Shown piece by piece: positions 10,837 through 23,339 of a stretch of DNA of 64,000 nt. The stretch spans positions 17,337,501 to 17,401,500 of the forward strand of contig CM027381.1 in the NCBI GenBank assembly GCA_015680905.1, given 5' to 3'. The translations under genes and the position numbers were made by a program. The stretch's first letter is position 1. Every line of letters begins with the position of its first letter. Under the pieces are notes generated by a model. It saw nothing but the letters and a program-made list of their open reading frames with translations, was not told the DNA's origin and made no database searches. This DNA is from Coptis chinensis. Lineage: Eukaryota > Streptophyta > Magnoliopsida > Ranunculales > Ranunculaceae.

Positions 10837-13213
10837 GTGCATGCTCGGTTACATTCTAGGTCTATCAGGCTTCACTTTCATTTCACTAAGTTGCGTCGTA
10901 GAAAGTCTTGATACTTAATTCTGTTTGATGGTGCATTCTGTGTTAACTATTTATGGAAAGATACACAATTATTTAGGTTGTTAATATATGGTAAACTGCA
11001 CGTATATATATTTTAGATAAAGTCTCAAGTATCTGACTAGAAACGATTCATTTTATTCTTCGGTGTACTCCATTCCAATCTTATGTTATGAGAGTGCACC
11101 ATTAAGGTAACCAGGCCCTCCTTTTGGAATGAGTGATTGTAAGTGTCGGATCCTTAGTCCATGTTTTATATGACTCACGCATTCATCTCTTGCACTTTTT
11201 TGTTGTTATTTGAGTAGTGTTTCTCTATGGAGTGAGTTTTATTTTTATTTCTTCTTCGTAATTTTGTTTTTCTAAAAATCAATCATATAAAAACTAAATA
11301 AAATAAAAACATAAACATATATTAGTAAGTCTAGGGAATCTGACTTTAAAATATCCAAGTTTTTGTACAATACCACATTTCTGGAGTATAGGCCAAACAC
11401 AAATTTTCAAACTTAAAAAGAGTTTTCTAATTTTGTTTGGGGGTGGCGTATTTTGATATTTCATTTCAAATCTTTTTGCCACACTTTGCTTATCATGTTT
11501 ACTCTAGTAGAGTCCATGTTAGTTAGTATATAATAGTTTAATTTTGTTTCATGTTATCATATCTTCCTTATAATATTTCTGTTACAGGTACTGCCAATTT
11601 TTGCCACGTTTCTATGGTAAATTCTTTCCTTATCTCTTTACACTTTGAGGACAAATCGTTCGATTGTTTGGGGGTGAGATAGAAATATTTGCAAAAATTA
11701 GGCACTTTTAGGATGTAAACTGCACACTTTTCTTTATAAAATATTAAAAAGCATAAATATTGTTTTTACTAGGCACTTAGTGATAATGGTATTGTTCCCT
11801 TATCCATGATGATATTTTAGGATTTAATTTTTGAAACTTAGATTAATATATAAGTAATAGTCGTTGCATCTTTTTTTGAACATCTTGCATGAGCATCTTT
11901 GATTGTACTTGGCAGTATTTTTCTGAGACCTAGGTTAGAGTACTTAATACATATCTTGTGAGCATCTAGCCTAAAAGCCTCATAAGAGTGAAATATCTGA
12001 GTGATGACACAAGGGAGAAGTAAATTCCGAGTAGAGATCGAAATCACACATCCACTTTCTTGATCACCACACCATATCCTAAGTGAGAATTTAGGCCCTC
12101 TTTGGATCAATATAGCCAGAAATTTACACCTATATGAAATTTATTATCCGCTAGTTGTCCCACTGAGCCTTTTATTAGCCTTTTCACAAATCACAAATCC
12201 TTTACCCAATAAAACAAAATAAAAAATAAAATCAGCCTACCTATCTTGATAAGTCTGAGAAATAGGATGAGTGAAGAAAAGAGAAGAGAAAAACTTGTGT
12301 AAACAAAAAATTAGTTAGTTGCTTCAAAAAGAAAAAGAAAAGAAAGTTTCCATCCAAAGAAAAAGAAAAGAAAGCTTCCAAAAGGAAAGAAAAATAAAAG
12401 TTAGAACTCCAAAAATATAATCAAAAGGAGTTAAATGCCAAAATAAGAGCTAAGTATGGAGCAAAAAGTGTAGAAGCAAAATAACAGGGTTTTCTCCAAG
12501 TTACATAATATGAAGACCCTATTTTCTCAGACTTGTCTTTTTGAATATCCATTTCCTTCCTTCTTTAACCAACACCTACACCCCGTACCACCTAATAAAG
12601 ACCTCTAGCTTAATTAGGAATAGGTTGGTGTGATAGTAAGTGGTAGATGTGTTTGATCGACCTCGACTTCCTTGGATTGTCATTGAGATTATTAGGAAAT
12701 GTGTGCCCACTACACACTAAAATTAGCAAACTTGAGTGGAAAAATCAGAGTGTTATGTGTTTTGACACATTCCTTGTAAGAACCTACTTAGGAATGCTAC
12801 CCAAAAGTTTCATAAACGGACCTGCCATTGCATTTCATATCATAGTTCATTGTATAGTTGTTTATCTTAAGGTGATTTGATTATTATGCATGTATTAGTT
12901 TAAGTTTTAGAATGATCATCCTTGTTTAAATACTAGTGAGATGTACAGATTCTGAGATAAAATTAGGGAACAATTACTTTTATTTCTTAGTCGTTGTAGT
13001 ATAAATAAAGTTTGTAAGTACTATCTCTAGAAAACTCTCACGAGGCTATAACTCGTCCACTAGGGAATTCTTAGTGGTTTAAGGCCTTCATTGCATATGG
13101 TCAATGTAGTCGCACTAAGCGAAACGAGACTAGTTAAAAATACATTTTTGGTCACTTATTTTAATTTCACATATTTGCTTGAGGACAAGCAAGATGCTGT
13201 TTGGGGGTGGTTT
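10837..13213 (+). other. Element C 3' non-coding region with repeated purine tracts
   Basis: No reading frame of note is present. The tract TTTGGGGGTG occurs three times, near 11439, 11667 and 13201. The last two are preceded by TGAGGACAA, and the last lies directly before the 3' LTR, where it would act as the polypurine primer for plus-strand synthesis. An A-rich stretch with repeated GAAAAAGAAAAGAAAG lies near 12325-12375. Confidence 0.65.
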
Positions 13214-14587
13214 GATAAGAGCCCAAAACTGTAGTTTAAACCCTTTAATAGTATTTCTATTTAGCCAATTATGTTATTAATAATATAGGTTTATCACTAA
13301 TTACGTGCTTTTGAATATTTCAGGCTTCGGAGTTGAATAAATATCAATTCATTACTAATTAGGTGCTAAAAGGAGCTAAAGTGATTGCTAGGAAAGTTCT
13401 ATGAAGAAAGCCCAATTTTAATGGAGAAAAAACTCTTAAAAACAGTTAAGTGAAAGTCAAACCGGATTAGAGAGTTGAAGAAAAGTCAATAGAACTTCAA
13501 AATGTCATATCTTTGGACTAAAACCTCGGATTTGAGCTCATGTTATATCAAAATAACCGGCTCAGAAAGCTCTTTCCAATGGTTTAGGCCTTGACTCGAT
13601 CAGATCAGCATAAGTTAGTAAAAATACATGATATAGTAACACAACCAAAATTATTGGAAGTCTTGGATTCAACCAATTAGGGTTATGGACTTGATTTATG
13701 GGTCCATAACCTAGCCTTTGTATCATTATATAAGATAATAAAAACCCTAAACTATCTCTCTCTCCTTTTTCTTTAGTTTAGTATAGTTTAAGTAATTAGG
13801 GTTTATAATTTTAGCCTCTATAAAACCTCCATTAAAATACCTTCAAGTTATTATTATTATTCAATTCAATTACTTCTTCTTTACATTATGTCTTTCTTTC
13901 ATTATTTTAGTTTAATTGATCTAATTATATTAGGTTAATCCCCCCATTAGAGGGAGTGATTATGAAGCCTAATGAGGAATAGATTTCTTAGTAGAATTAT
14001 TTAATTGTGTATGTATTTCAATGAGTTTAGTTTATTGTATGACTTCCAAAATAAGCATATAGTAAATTAAACTAGGGATTGTTATAATTAAGTCGAGAGA
14101 CTTGGTTGTAATAATCCTACATGCTAGTAATAATGACTATAGAGATGTAGGTTGTTGCTAGGGATGATAAAGTTTGAGGCTTAAGGTTGAATCATTGTGT
14201 GAAAACCTAAAGATGATCTCTTTTCAATGAATAATTCTATTCTTGCTTGAAACTAATCATTAGGTGGATTGATTACTTTTCTCTATAACTTTCTCTTTCA
14301 TCAAAACCCTATTTCTATTAGTTTAGTTAATTTTGATTTATTTGAATCCGTAATATAATCGTATAATAGAATTCTCTCAATATAATATTACTCTCACCAT
14401 TGTTTCCTTGTGTTTGATTAATTGGATTCTATTTAGTCTTGGTAGTTTAGGAGTGGAACAAATCCGTACTCTTTATATTACTTCATTATTATTTGGGAGT
14501 AGGAATATTGATCTAAGCACTTGTTTAGTTGATTGATTATTTGTGTTTACGTATAGATAGTTAGTTTAAATAAATTTGTAATTATCA
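13214..14587 (+). repeat. Element C 3' LTR
   Basis: The 1374-bp partner of 3579-4984 starts TGATAAGAGCCC and ends TTATCA. Its TATA box lies at 13727-13734. It is followed by the second GCTCG duplication (14588-14592), and then the element A RT reading frame resumes. Confidence 0.95.
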
Positions 14588-14592
14588 GCTCG

Positions 14593-15025
14593 CACAAGTT
14601 AAATATGTAAGAAAATGTAAATTCTGTTCATCAGAAGCATCGAAGGAGAAGACCGATGTATGAGGAAGTAGTTCAAGAAGAAATTAAGAAGATGCTAGAT
14701 AACGGGATTATCAAGGAATTGGAGCATTCAAAATGGGTCATTAACATAGTGGTGGTACCAAAAAAGAATGGGAAAGTCTGAATCTGTGTGGATTTTACCG
14801 ATGTACATAAAAAATGCCCCAAGGACCATTATCCGATGCCAAGGATTGATGAGTTGGTGGATCGAACAACGGGTTTCGAGTTGCTGAGCTTCTATGATGG
14901 ATATTCGGGGTATTTCCAAATTCTAATGGCCATCATAGATCAACTGAAAATGGCATTTGTGGTGAATGGGGGTATTTATTGTTTTCTTCAAATGCCTTTT
15001 GAGTTGAAAAATGACGGGAGCAACT
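14593..15025 (+). pseudogene. Element A reverse transcriptase, N-terminal part
   Basis: The RT fingers and palm follow the target duplication. Visible blocks are MYEEVVQEEIKKMLDNGIIK, VVVPKKNGKV, then after one stop CVDFTDVHKKCPKDHYPMPR, IDELVDRT, SGYFQILM and LQMPFELKN. The last corresponds to the conserved MPFGLKNAGA. Coding sequence is cut at 15025 by a 984-bp insertion and resumes at about 16010. The catalytic YxDD strand lies beyond the insertion. Confidence 0.85.
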
Positions 15026-16009
15026 GAAGTAGTATGTGGTGAGTAATTGGGGGTTTTGAAGTTGTTCATCTTAGATCTATTGTGAGTAGAATTGTGATGG
15101 AGAAAACCCAAACTTTTCTTTGCTTTAAACTTGTTTTTAGTATGGTTTTCTTTTGTTTATGAAGGTGTAGACAACTAGTTATTGAGGGGTTGAGAATTAA
15201 AATAAACATGAAAACTATGGTGGGTTAAATGTAAAACATGTAGATTTTGATATGTAAAGATAGCTTGGTTAGCAAGTTATACTCATTTGATTACCTTTGG
15301 TTGGTTGAATGAATGAATAAAAAGATGTTTTGAAAAACTATTATGATGAAAAACAAAAGTAAACAGTTTGAATGGGAGAAAACTAACTTGATTCACTAAA
15401 GTTTAAAGCTTTAAAACAATAAAAATGGAAAACAATAATAAAAACTATTTAATCCATTCCTACTCCTAATTACTTACACTACTCCTAACTAGCCTACCCT
15501 AACTTGCATACCTATTTTGTGGGCATCTCTACACTTATATATGTGTAGAGATGTACATATTTGCCCCTCTCATATCTTATCCATCAAGCAATCTAATTTA
15601 TAACCTTCTTGTGCCTTCTTTAGTAGATAAGATCAAGTATTTTTTAGCCCAAATCCATGTCTTTGGAAATTTGAGCTCTTTGGTCTTTTGAGACTTTTGT
15701 GCTTAGCCATTGTCTTGCAAAAGGTTGAGTCCTTGGTCCTTGAAGCCTTGGAGTGTTTCCTGAGCTTTTAAGTTTTTGGACCCTAGAGTTAACTTTGACC
15801 TTGACCGTTGACTTTTTGACACTTTTTCTCAATTGTCCTTTTAGGCTCCTTTTGGCTCTAGAACACGTCTTTTGAGGTATTTGGTCCAGAATAGGCTTGT
15901 ATCCTGAAAAAACAATAAGAACATGAGTTTTCTACATTATTGATCATATAATTTGACTAAATTGAAGCATTATAGGAGGATAAAAACGCATATTTGAGGA
16001 CTGATTAAT
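15026..16009. mobile_element. 984-bp insertion in element A RT (solo-LTR-like)
   Basis: The RT frame breaks at 15025 and resumes at 16010 after a 4-bp direct repeat AACT (15022-15025 and 16010-16013), the expected mark of an insertion. The insert is non-coding and AT-rich. An exact 11-bp inverted repeat CATCTCTACAC / GTGTAGAGATG surrounds a TATATA core at 15524-15553. A stretch near 15785-15825 reads TTGACCTTGACCGTTGAC, typical of LTRs. No TG...CA ends fit perfectly, so solo LTR is only the best guess. Confidence 0.55.
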
Positions 16010-16840
16010 AACTTATCAAAGTTTGGTCGAAAAGATGTTTAAAAAGCTGATAAAGAGGATCATCGAAGTTTATATCAATGATATTGTTGTAAAGTCCAAA
16101 AAAGCAGATGACCATATAAAAGATCTCGATACCGTTTTTAGAATATTGAAGGAGTTTAACATGAAACTAAATCCTAGGAAATACATGTTTGGAGTAAGTT
16201 CTAAAAAATTCTTGGGGTAAATAGTTACCAAACGAGGTATCGATGCTAATCTAGATTAGATATAGGCACTCCAGCAAATGCCATCATCAACAACAAGAAA
16301 ACAAATACAAAGACTAACTAGAAGAATCACAACTCTCAACAGGTTCATCTTAAGAACATCAGATCGATGTAAGCCACTTTTTAAGTTGCTCAAAAAGAAT
16401 ATCAAATTCTGTTGGACTGAAGCATGTGAGGAAGCATTTGCGGAACTTAAGAAGTATTTGCAAGAGATGCCGACATTAACTAAACCAGATGAAAGTGAGA
16501 GTTTACTTCTATATTTGGCAGTATCGGATTTCGCTATAAGCTCGGTATTGGTAAAGGTGGAAACTGGAGTTGAAATACCAGTATACATTCAAAGCAAAAC
16601 AATGCTCGATGTCGAAATGAGATATTCGACACTCGAAAAATATGTTTTAGCTCTTCTGTTCTCGACTCAAAGGTTGAAACCATATTTTCAAGCCCATTCA
16701 GTGATCGTTATGACAAATCTCCCATTAAAACAAACACTAGCAAAAGCTGCAAAGTTAGAAAAGATGGCGAAATGGTCTGTATTAATTGATGAATTCGGTA
16801 TTGAATATCAGAACAAAATCTCAAAAAAATTTAAGAATTG
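16010..16840 (+). pseudogene. Element A RT C-terminal part and first RNase H
   Basis: After the insertion the frame reads LVEKMFKKLI, then VYINDIVVKSKK. This is the RT catalytic strand, where YxDD appears as YIND, so the first catalytic Asp is Asn. LNPRKYMFGV and KKFLG follow. The frame open at 16278-16844 has FILRTSDRCKPLFKLLK, the RNase H-like block IPVYIQSKTMLDVEMRYSTL, then YFQAHSVIVMTNLPLKQ. This matches the RT plus native RNase H layout of Ty3-gypsy pol. Confidence 0.85.
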
Positions 16841-16929
16841 GTAGATTTTCTAGTAGATTTTCTTTGCGAAGATGCAAATTAGGGAATTGAAGAAGAAGAA
16901 TTCTTAAAGTTGTAGAAGCCTAAAGATAT

Positions 16930-17330
16930 CATTGATGCAGATGATCCATTGGCTGAAACAAATGGGTGGAGATTGTTTGTTGATGGATTATCGGGAAATA
17001 AGAGTTGTGGTATCGGAGTCACATTAGTGACTGCATATAATCAAAGGTTGGAAACCGCAGTTACTTAAGGTTTCCATGCATCAATAATGAAGCAGAGTAT
17101 GAAACACTCATAGCAGGCTTGGAAATGGCAAAATCTCTCAAGGTAAAAGATTTATCAGTTTTTAGTGATTCACAATTAGTTGTCAGTCAAATCAATGGAG
17201 GATACATTGTGAAATGTGAGAATATGGATGGTGGATTATCTGAGTTTGATACAAACAAAGCTTAAAGACTTTAACAAGGTAAAACTCTAGCATCTAAACA
17301 GAGGAGAAAATAGGTATGTCAATGCTCTGG
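16930..17330 (+). pseudogene. Element A second (Tat-type) RNase H
   Basis: A second RNase H domain lies between the native RNase H and integrase: NGWRLFVDGLSGNKSCGIGV near 16960, then in shifted frames NEAEYETLIAGLEMAKSLKV and LVVSQINGGYIVK. Possession of two RNase H domains is the known hallmark of the Tat/Ogre lineage of plant Ty3-gypsy elements. Frame breaks near 17066 and beyond inactivate it. Confidence 0.75.
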
Positions 17331-17339
17331 CTTATATAT

Positions 17340-18780
17340 GTGGCAACAATGTTAGAGAATACTAAAGGGAGACTCTTGCACATCGGAGTTCAGCAAAAGC
17401 CAAGTATCGAAATCAATGAAATAGAAGTTATAGAGGTCAATACGCTAGGGGTGTCATGGATGGAAGCATACATATCATTTCTGTCAAGCGCACAACTACC
17501 TGAGGATAAAAATGAAGCAAGAAGGGTTAAGTCAGGAGCAAAAAGATATGTCCTGCTCAATAATGAGTTATATCAGAAAAATCTAGGATGCCCACATCTG
17601 AAGTGTGTATCTTCAGAAGATGCACAGTTAATCATTGCATAACTACACGAAGGAGAGTGTGGAAATCATTCAGCTGGAAGATCATTAGCAAATAAAATAG
17701 CAAGGCAAGAATATCTTTGGCCTCAAATGCGAAGAGATTGTCTTCGATATGCTAAGAGATGTATTCAATGTCAAAAACATGGGAAAGCTATACATGTTCC
17801 AGCAGAAGAATTGCATTGCGTATCGAATCCATGGCCATTTCGTTATGGGGAATGGACATAGTGGGTCATCTAATTCATGGAAGAGGCAAAAGAAGATTCA
17901 TGCTAGCAGTTATGGATTACTTCACAAAGTGGGTGGAAGCAATAGCGTTGCAACATGTAAAAGAGCAAGATGTCATCAATTTTCTCTTCGAAAGAGTTAT
18001 CTATCGATATGGGTTACCACATGCAATCATATCGGATAACGGACCCCAATTCGAAGGAGGAAAAGTGAAAGTTTTCTTAGAGTCATATAGAGTAAAACAT
18101 TTTACATCGGCACCATATTATGCTCAGGGGAATGGGCAAGTAGAGGCAACAAAAAAAACCATCATGGATAATATCAAAAATAAGCTAGAAGATAAGAAAA
18201 GTTTCTGGGTCGATGAGCTGAATAACGTTCTATGGGCATATAGAACGGCACCACGAATTGCTACTGGTGAATCTCCTTTCACTTTAGCATATGGAATGGA
18301 AGCAGTAACCCCAGCAGAGATGGTTGTAGCTACATCCAGAACTACACTCGTGGTTAGTGGCAAAATGGAGGAAGTAATGGTAGTTGAAATTCTAAATCTC
18401 GAAGAAAGAAGAGATCAAGCCAGGTTGAGGCTTGACACATATCATCGACAACATAAAAAAACTTTCAACAGGAAAGTAAGAGAAAGAAGATTTCATGAGG
18501 GTGATTTGGTCTTGAAGATGGTAACTCAAACAACCAAAGAAAAAGGGGCAGGAAAACTAGCAGGAAGTTGGGAAGGTCCTTATATCATTCATAAAGTAGG
18601 AATAAATGGAGCTTACTACTTGAAAATTGTTGAAAGGGAAATATTACCAAAGCCTCAAAATGTAAGTAATTTATTTAAAAGTATTTTATCAATAAAGAAT
18701 ATGTTAATTGTCATAATGTACTTTCAAAGTTTTTCATTCAATAAAGAGATTCAAGTTGCCAATTACAAATATTCGTGCCA
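17340..18780 (+). pseudogene. Element A integrase
   Basis: This integrase would insert element DNA into the nuclear genome. An H2C2 zinc finger is readable at 17641-17775 (LHEGECGNHS, then RCIQCQKHG). After a frameshift, the frame open from 17759 holds the catalytic core with all three acidic residues in context: MDIVGH, SDNGPQF and NGQVEATKK. WAYRTAPRIATGESPFTLAY and a C-terminal ERRFHEGDLVLK, GSWEGPYI follow. The core is intact over some 300 codons, so the shift at the zinc-finger junction is the main lesion here. The formal frame runs to 18904 into the tandem repeats. Confidence 0.85.
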
Positions 18781-18783
18781 ATA

Positions 18784-19078
18784 TCAAGAAATCCCGGTAT
18801 CTGTAGTGTTTAGGCTCGATACCAGGTCAATGTCAAGAAATCCTGGTATCTGTAGCGTCGAGGCTCGATGCCAAGTCAATGTCAAGAAATCCTGGTATAT
18901 GTAGCGTCGAGGCTCGATACCAGGTCAATGTCAAGAAATCCTGGTATCTGTAGTGTCGAGGCTCGATGCCAGGTCAATATCTTGAAAATCCTGGTATTTG
19001 TAGGATCGAGGCTCGATACCTAGTCAATATCTAGAAAATCCTAGTATCTATAGCGTCGAGGCTCGATACCAGGTTAAT
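18784..19078. repeat. Six 49-bp tandem repeats downstream of element A integrase
   Basis: Units begin at 18784, 18833, 18882, 18931, 18980 and 19030. Each contains AAATCCTGGTATCTGTAG, a segment GTCGAGGCTCGATACC, and AGGTCAATGT. The segment TCGAGGCTCGA is itself nearly palindromic. The array lies between pol and the point where element A ends, the usual place for tandem repeats in Tat/Ogre elements. Confidence 0.95.
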
Positions 19079-21424
19079 GGTGGCCATTGCTTTTAGATGG
19101 TAATGGAGGTGGCGATTTAGGTTGTTATGGAAGGTGGAGGTGGTGGTGGAGCAGTGTTCAAGAAAAAAAATGTTAACTACCTAAGCTCAATCCACCCTTG
19201 GATTTGAATGAGATGATGTCATGTGTAAGTTTTAGTAAGTGGTCCTACTCTTAATAGTAATATTTGTAGTTTGGTCCTCACGTAGGTCACATGTATGAAA
19301 TGTGCAAGGTATTATGGGCATTTCAAAAAAAATAAGGGCGGAATAGACGTGGGTCATTCGGTCAACTCATAATCAAGGCAAAATCAACGCACTTTAATGG
19401 CAATTTTGGACCAGACTGCAATAAACGATTAATTGTGGACCAAACCCTAATATCACTAGGACCAAAATGCAAAAAACCCAATACTTTATGGTTGAATTTT
19501 GTTCATAAACTGAGTGACTTCAAGCCATATGAAATACTTAAACCTCATGTCTTTGCAATCTCACCAGCATGGGTACTAAAGCATTTTTTCCATTTTTGTT
19601 TGTTTGTTTCTTCTTGTGTCCAGTGCAAGAATCAATTGAATATTGACTATTAATTAGAATAGATAAAAGGAAACAATAGACAATAATAGAAGAGAAGTTA
19701 TTCAATTCACATTTACTTCTTTTCTTTTCTTTTTTAATATATTAACAAATATATAAATGAGCCACCCAATTTCAATTGTTTGGATCACAATGCCAACTCA
19801 TGTAGATGTCAGACCCTACACACTTTCCCTCGATAAATAAATCACCATTCCACTAAGTGGAAGCAACAACAAAGCTTGCTCTCTCGTTTTAGTCGGCATT
19901 TTCCTTCAACCTACCCTTTTTGTCTCTATCAGTGCTTTAACCCTAAACCTTACTTCCTTTGATGAGTAAGAAAAAGTTAGCGAAAAAAAGAGAGATAAAA
20001 AAACATGAGAGAGGAAAGGATTGAAAAATCCAAACAAGTTGTAGGACTGGGTGGTATCGGAAATTGTACCCATCAAGGTAACCATTTTTAGTGACCACAA
20101 GTTTTTGCAACCATTTATGCTGATCAATTTAAAATTGAAGTTGCAATTTTTGACTAGTTGCTTAATCCAAATCTGACCCCAAATTCATATATTGTAATTG
20201 AGAAACACATACAACATACACGCTACCAAGTTAATATCTAGATGTTTGAATTGATTCATTATTTTTGTTTGTTTGTATATTTTTATTTATGTTTTACTCT
20301 CTTATTTTCTTAAACAATTAGAGATTTCAATCACATAAACATAGTCTGTGATATAATCCCAGATGTTGTCATTTTTCAAGGCTTTAATTACTTAAAATCT
20401 TATGATTTTAATAGATCCAACGAAAAGACAAAAGTCTAGAAAACATGCATGTAGAGTGTTGGTTAGTTAGGTTATGAAACCATTAATTTTAGCTATAATG
20501 AGTTTTGTTTTTCCAAACAAGTGTTTTTCTATCCAAAATCCATTATGAGAATTAAAATGGATTATTGTTCTTTAAATGAATTCTCATAATGGTTGCCAAA
20601 CGACCTAATGCAAATATATTACATAAAAGATTTTGACATTATGAGTTTTTGATTTATTAACTAAAATTAAGATGGAAAGAGAAAGTTATCAAAAACAAAA
20701 TAGAATGAAATAAGGCAAGAGCAATGCTCCACGGCATTTGTTTCTCATTGTGTAACCTGTAACCTTTTTTTTTTTTTTTTAAGATTAATCTCATTTTGAG
20801 AATGAGAGATAAATGTTTCTAAATATTTTTACCAAACACTTTTTTTACATCCAAAATCTTTGATCAAAATCATATTTAATTGTTGCGCCTAAAGTGGATT
20901 CTCATAATTGCCATAATAATTGTTGACATTTATTTATTTGTTAATTGGTCACGATCTTCCTAATCGTGATCGAAAATAGAAAAATCAATCCAATCATATG
21001 CTTGCTTTTTCCTAAAGTGAACACCAAAGTTAGTGAGTGATTGCATATCTAACATAAGTAAAACTTAAGCTCGGGTGATTAGTACATTGTTAAAGTTTGT
21101 TCAGTACAAGTTGCTAGAAATTTTGGGACAAAACTTTACAAGATTGTTAATGTCAGTATTCAGTAGTTGCTTTTAGTTAAAGTGAGCAGTTTGTATTAAT
21201 GTAATGGGGTTATAAAGAGAATGTACATGAGTACAATATAGTATCCCTTTCGCTCATGTATATCTCATAAAATGGATCATTATAATGATTGCCAACTCAC
21301 ACTAGGCACCTCCCAACTTTTGAGCCAATGGATTCAAACAAGTCCACCACATCCATAAAGGTGTTGATATTCAACAAGTTTGACTCTGTAATGAAGCCCT
21401 AGTAGTTAGTTATACACAGTTAAA
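19079..21424. other. Intergenic, no gene seen
   Basis: AT-rich DNA without a convincing coding region. A GGTGG-rich stretch lies near 19100-19150. A perfect 14-bp inverted repeat CCATTATGAGAATT / AATTCTCATAATGG lies at 20540-20553 and 20579-20592, suggesting a decayed MITE. A short hairpin TCACGAT...ATCGTGA lies near 20949-20967. Confidence 0.6.
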
Positions 21425-21686
<262 letters not shown>

Positions 21687-22129
21687 TGTCGTGTCTCTTA
21701 ACATATACAACTTATGTTTGGTAGTGAACAAAAAATGTCATTGAGTACATATTATATTATATAAAATAGTTAGGCATAAGCGGCCAAGCAAAGATCTTCG
21801 TGAGCGTTGTTTCATTGAGTACCTATATATGAAACTTTTGAATTGTGTGTTAATTTTACCAAATGTATTCAATAGCATAGACAAAATAAATTACATTTTT
21901 TTGAGTTTTGTTTCCTTGCATTTAAGAGTATTTTGTAAGATTTATTCTATTTTGTTCTTAGTTAACCTTGAATTCATATATGTCTTACAATCAATGCATG
22001 TGGCCCTACTAAGATACGTACTTATTATTATTATAAATAGTCATGCGCAACTATTTTAAGTTAATCTATGTTGTGCGCCATTATTTTAATTACGTTATTA
22101 TATTTCCAAGTTGGTTTTGAATTTCCATA

Positions 22130-22423
22130 TCATGCAGGAATGTATCCAACAACCTCATTCACGTTTAAAAATCAACCGAAGATGATGTCAATGACACAGC
22201 TGTAATCGCCACAAATAGCATTGATCTTGTTGGGTATATCATGAAGGTTATTCCTTGTAAGCTGGAGAATAGTTTTTGTCAGCCAAGTTTGTTTCTTGAT
22301 GACATTAGGCTAGAAAAGAACAACGAACTAACTTACATGGATGATAAGGAATTTGAATGTTCCCTGGGTTTATGGGCATTAAGGTGGGTGTGTTGGGGTA
22401 TTGAGTTTTGTACTTGTCTCTAG
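22130..22423 (+). other. Possible exon-like remnant, unrecognised
   Basis: After a splice-acceptor-like ATGCAG at 22133-22138 there is a coding-looking frame to 22423 with a small ATG-started frame at 22241 (MKVIPCKLENSFCQPSLFLD, then MDDKEFECSLGLWAL). I do not recognise it and no further exon could be joined with confidence. It may be a gene fragment carried by an old transposon, or chance. Confidence 0.25.
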
Positions 22424-23339
22424 CTAAGTGCAATGGAAAGAGAGCATACTAGTTCTGTTAAGTCGGAAATTGGAACTACCAACTTACCAAGGACTCCCTA
22501 GGTCATAAGGAAAGCTAGTGATCGATTTTGATGCATGTCTTGGGTAATATATTGATTTAAAATAAATGTATTAAGCATATCAGAGTTGTGATCTTATTTA
22601 AATTTTAGATTTGGTGCTAGTTGGACCATTTGAGTTAAATGTTATTGCCAACAAGATGTAAGAGTGGGTTGTATCGGAAATTATGCCGTATCGATGAGGT
22701 AATAATTTAAGTACATTTGAAAAGTTTTGTTTTAAATTATAGTGATTTGGTATGTGGACTTGCCAACAACAAGATGTATTTAGTTATTGCAATAGCCCAA
22801 CATTTAAATTTAAAAAAAAAACAACATTTTTTTGTACTTTGGTTAGTTTCCTTAGAAAGCAATACAATGGATTGGGTTATACATGATTTTGAACTTTGAA
22901 CACCTATATTCAGCCTTAGAAATGTCTTGGGCCTGTTTAGGCTTAAGAGTGTGTGTTGGACTTTAGAGCGCACTTGCATAGTTTCTCTTTCTCTCACATG
23001 TACTATCTAAAACTGAAATTGAAACATGTAGACACTAAACCTTAATCCACTTGAAATTGGTCCCTAAGCTAGCTAGAACCGCAAATCCTAAACCTTAAAC
23101 ACTTACATGTATACTAAACCCTAATTGTGTAAACCTAAAAGCCCCATATGGCTATATGCTAGGCCAAACTCTTGACACTAAACTTTAAACCCAAGAGAGC
23201 ACTTGCAAATTAAATTGCATGTTTCAACATAACCTATTCAATGCAAATTAAATTGCATAAATCAAAAATATTTTTCGAAAAGAAATCTATACAACAAGTT
23301 TTATTGCAAATTAAAATACATGTCATTAAACTGTACAAT

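Larger units (their letters stand above)
3579..14587 (+). mobile_element. Element C: Athila-like Ty3-gypsy retrotransposon, pol-less
   Basis: This is an 11.0-kb LTR element inserted in the RT region of element A. Both LTRs start TGATAAGAGCCC and end TTATCA, and 5-bp duplications flank it. A primer-binding site like that of tRNA-Asp follows the first LTR. The interior runs leader, gag (about 6331-7600), protease (about 7671-8408, continuing past an insertion at about 9968-10180) and an unassigned 217-codon frame (10183-10836). About 2.4 kb without coding sequence follows, then a purine tract TTTGGGGGTG at the second LTR. No RT, RNase H or integrase is recognisable, so it must have moved with proteins supplied in trans or lost pol later. 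LTR divergence looks like roughly 5% by eye, with two small indels. Confidence 0.9.

Noticed and set aside
18784-19078. CRISPR array
   Set aside because: Direct 49-bp units are contiguous with no unique spacers, in a plant retrotransposon.
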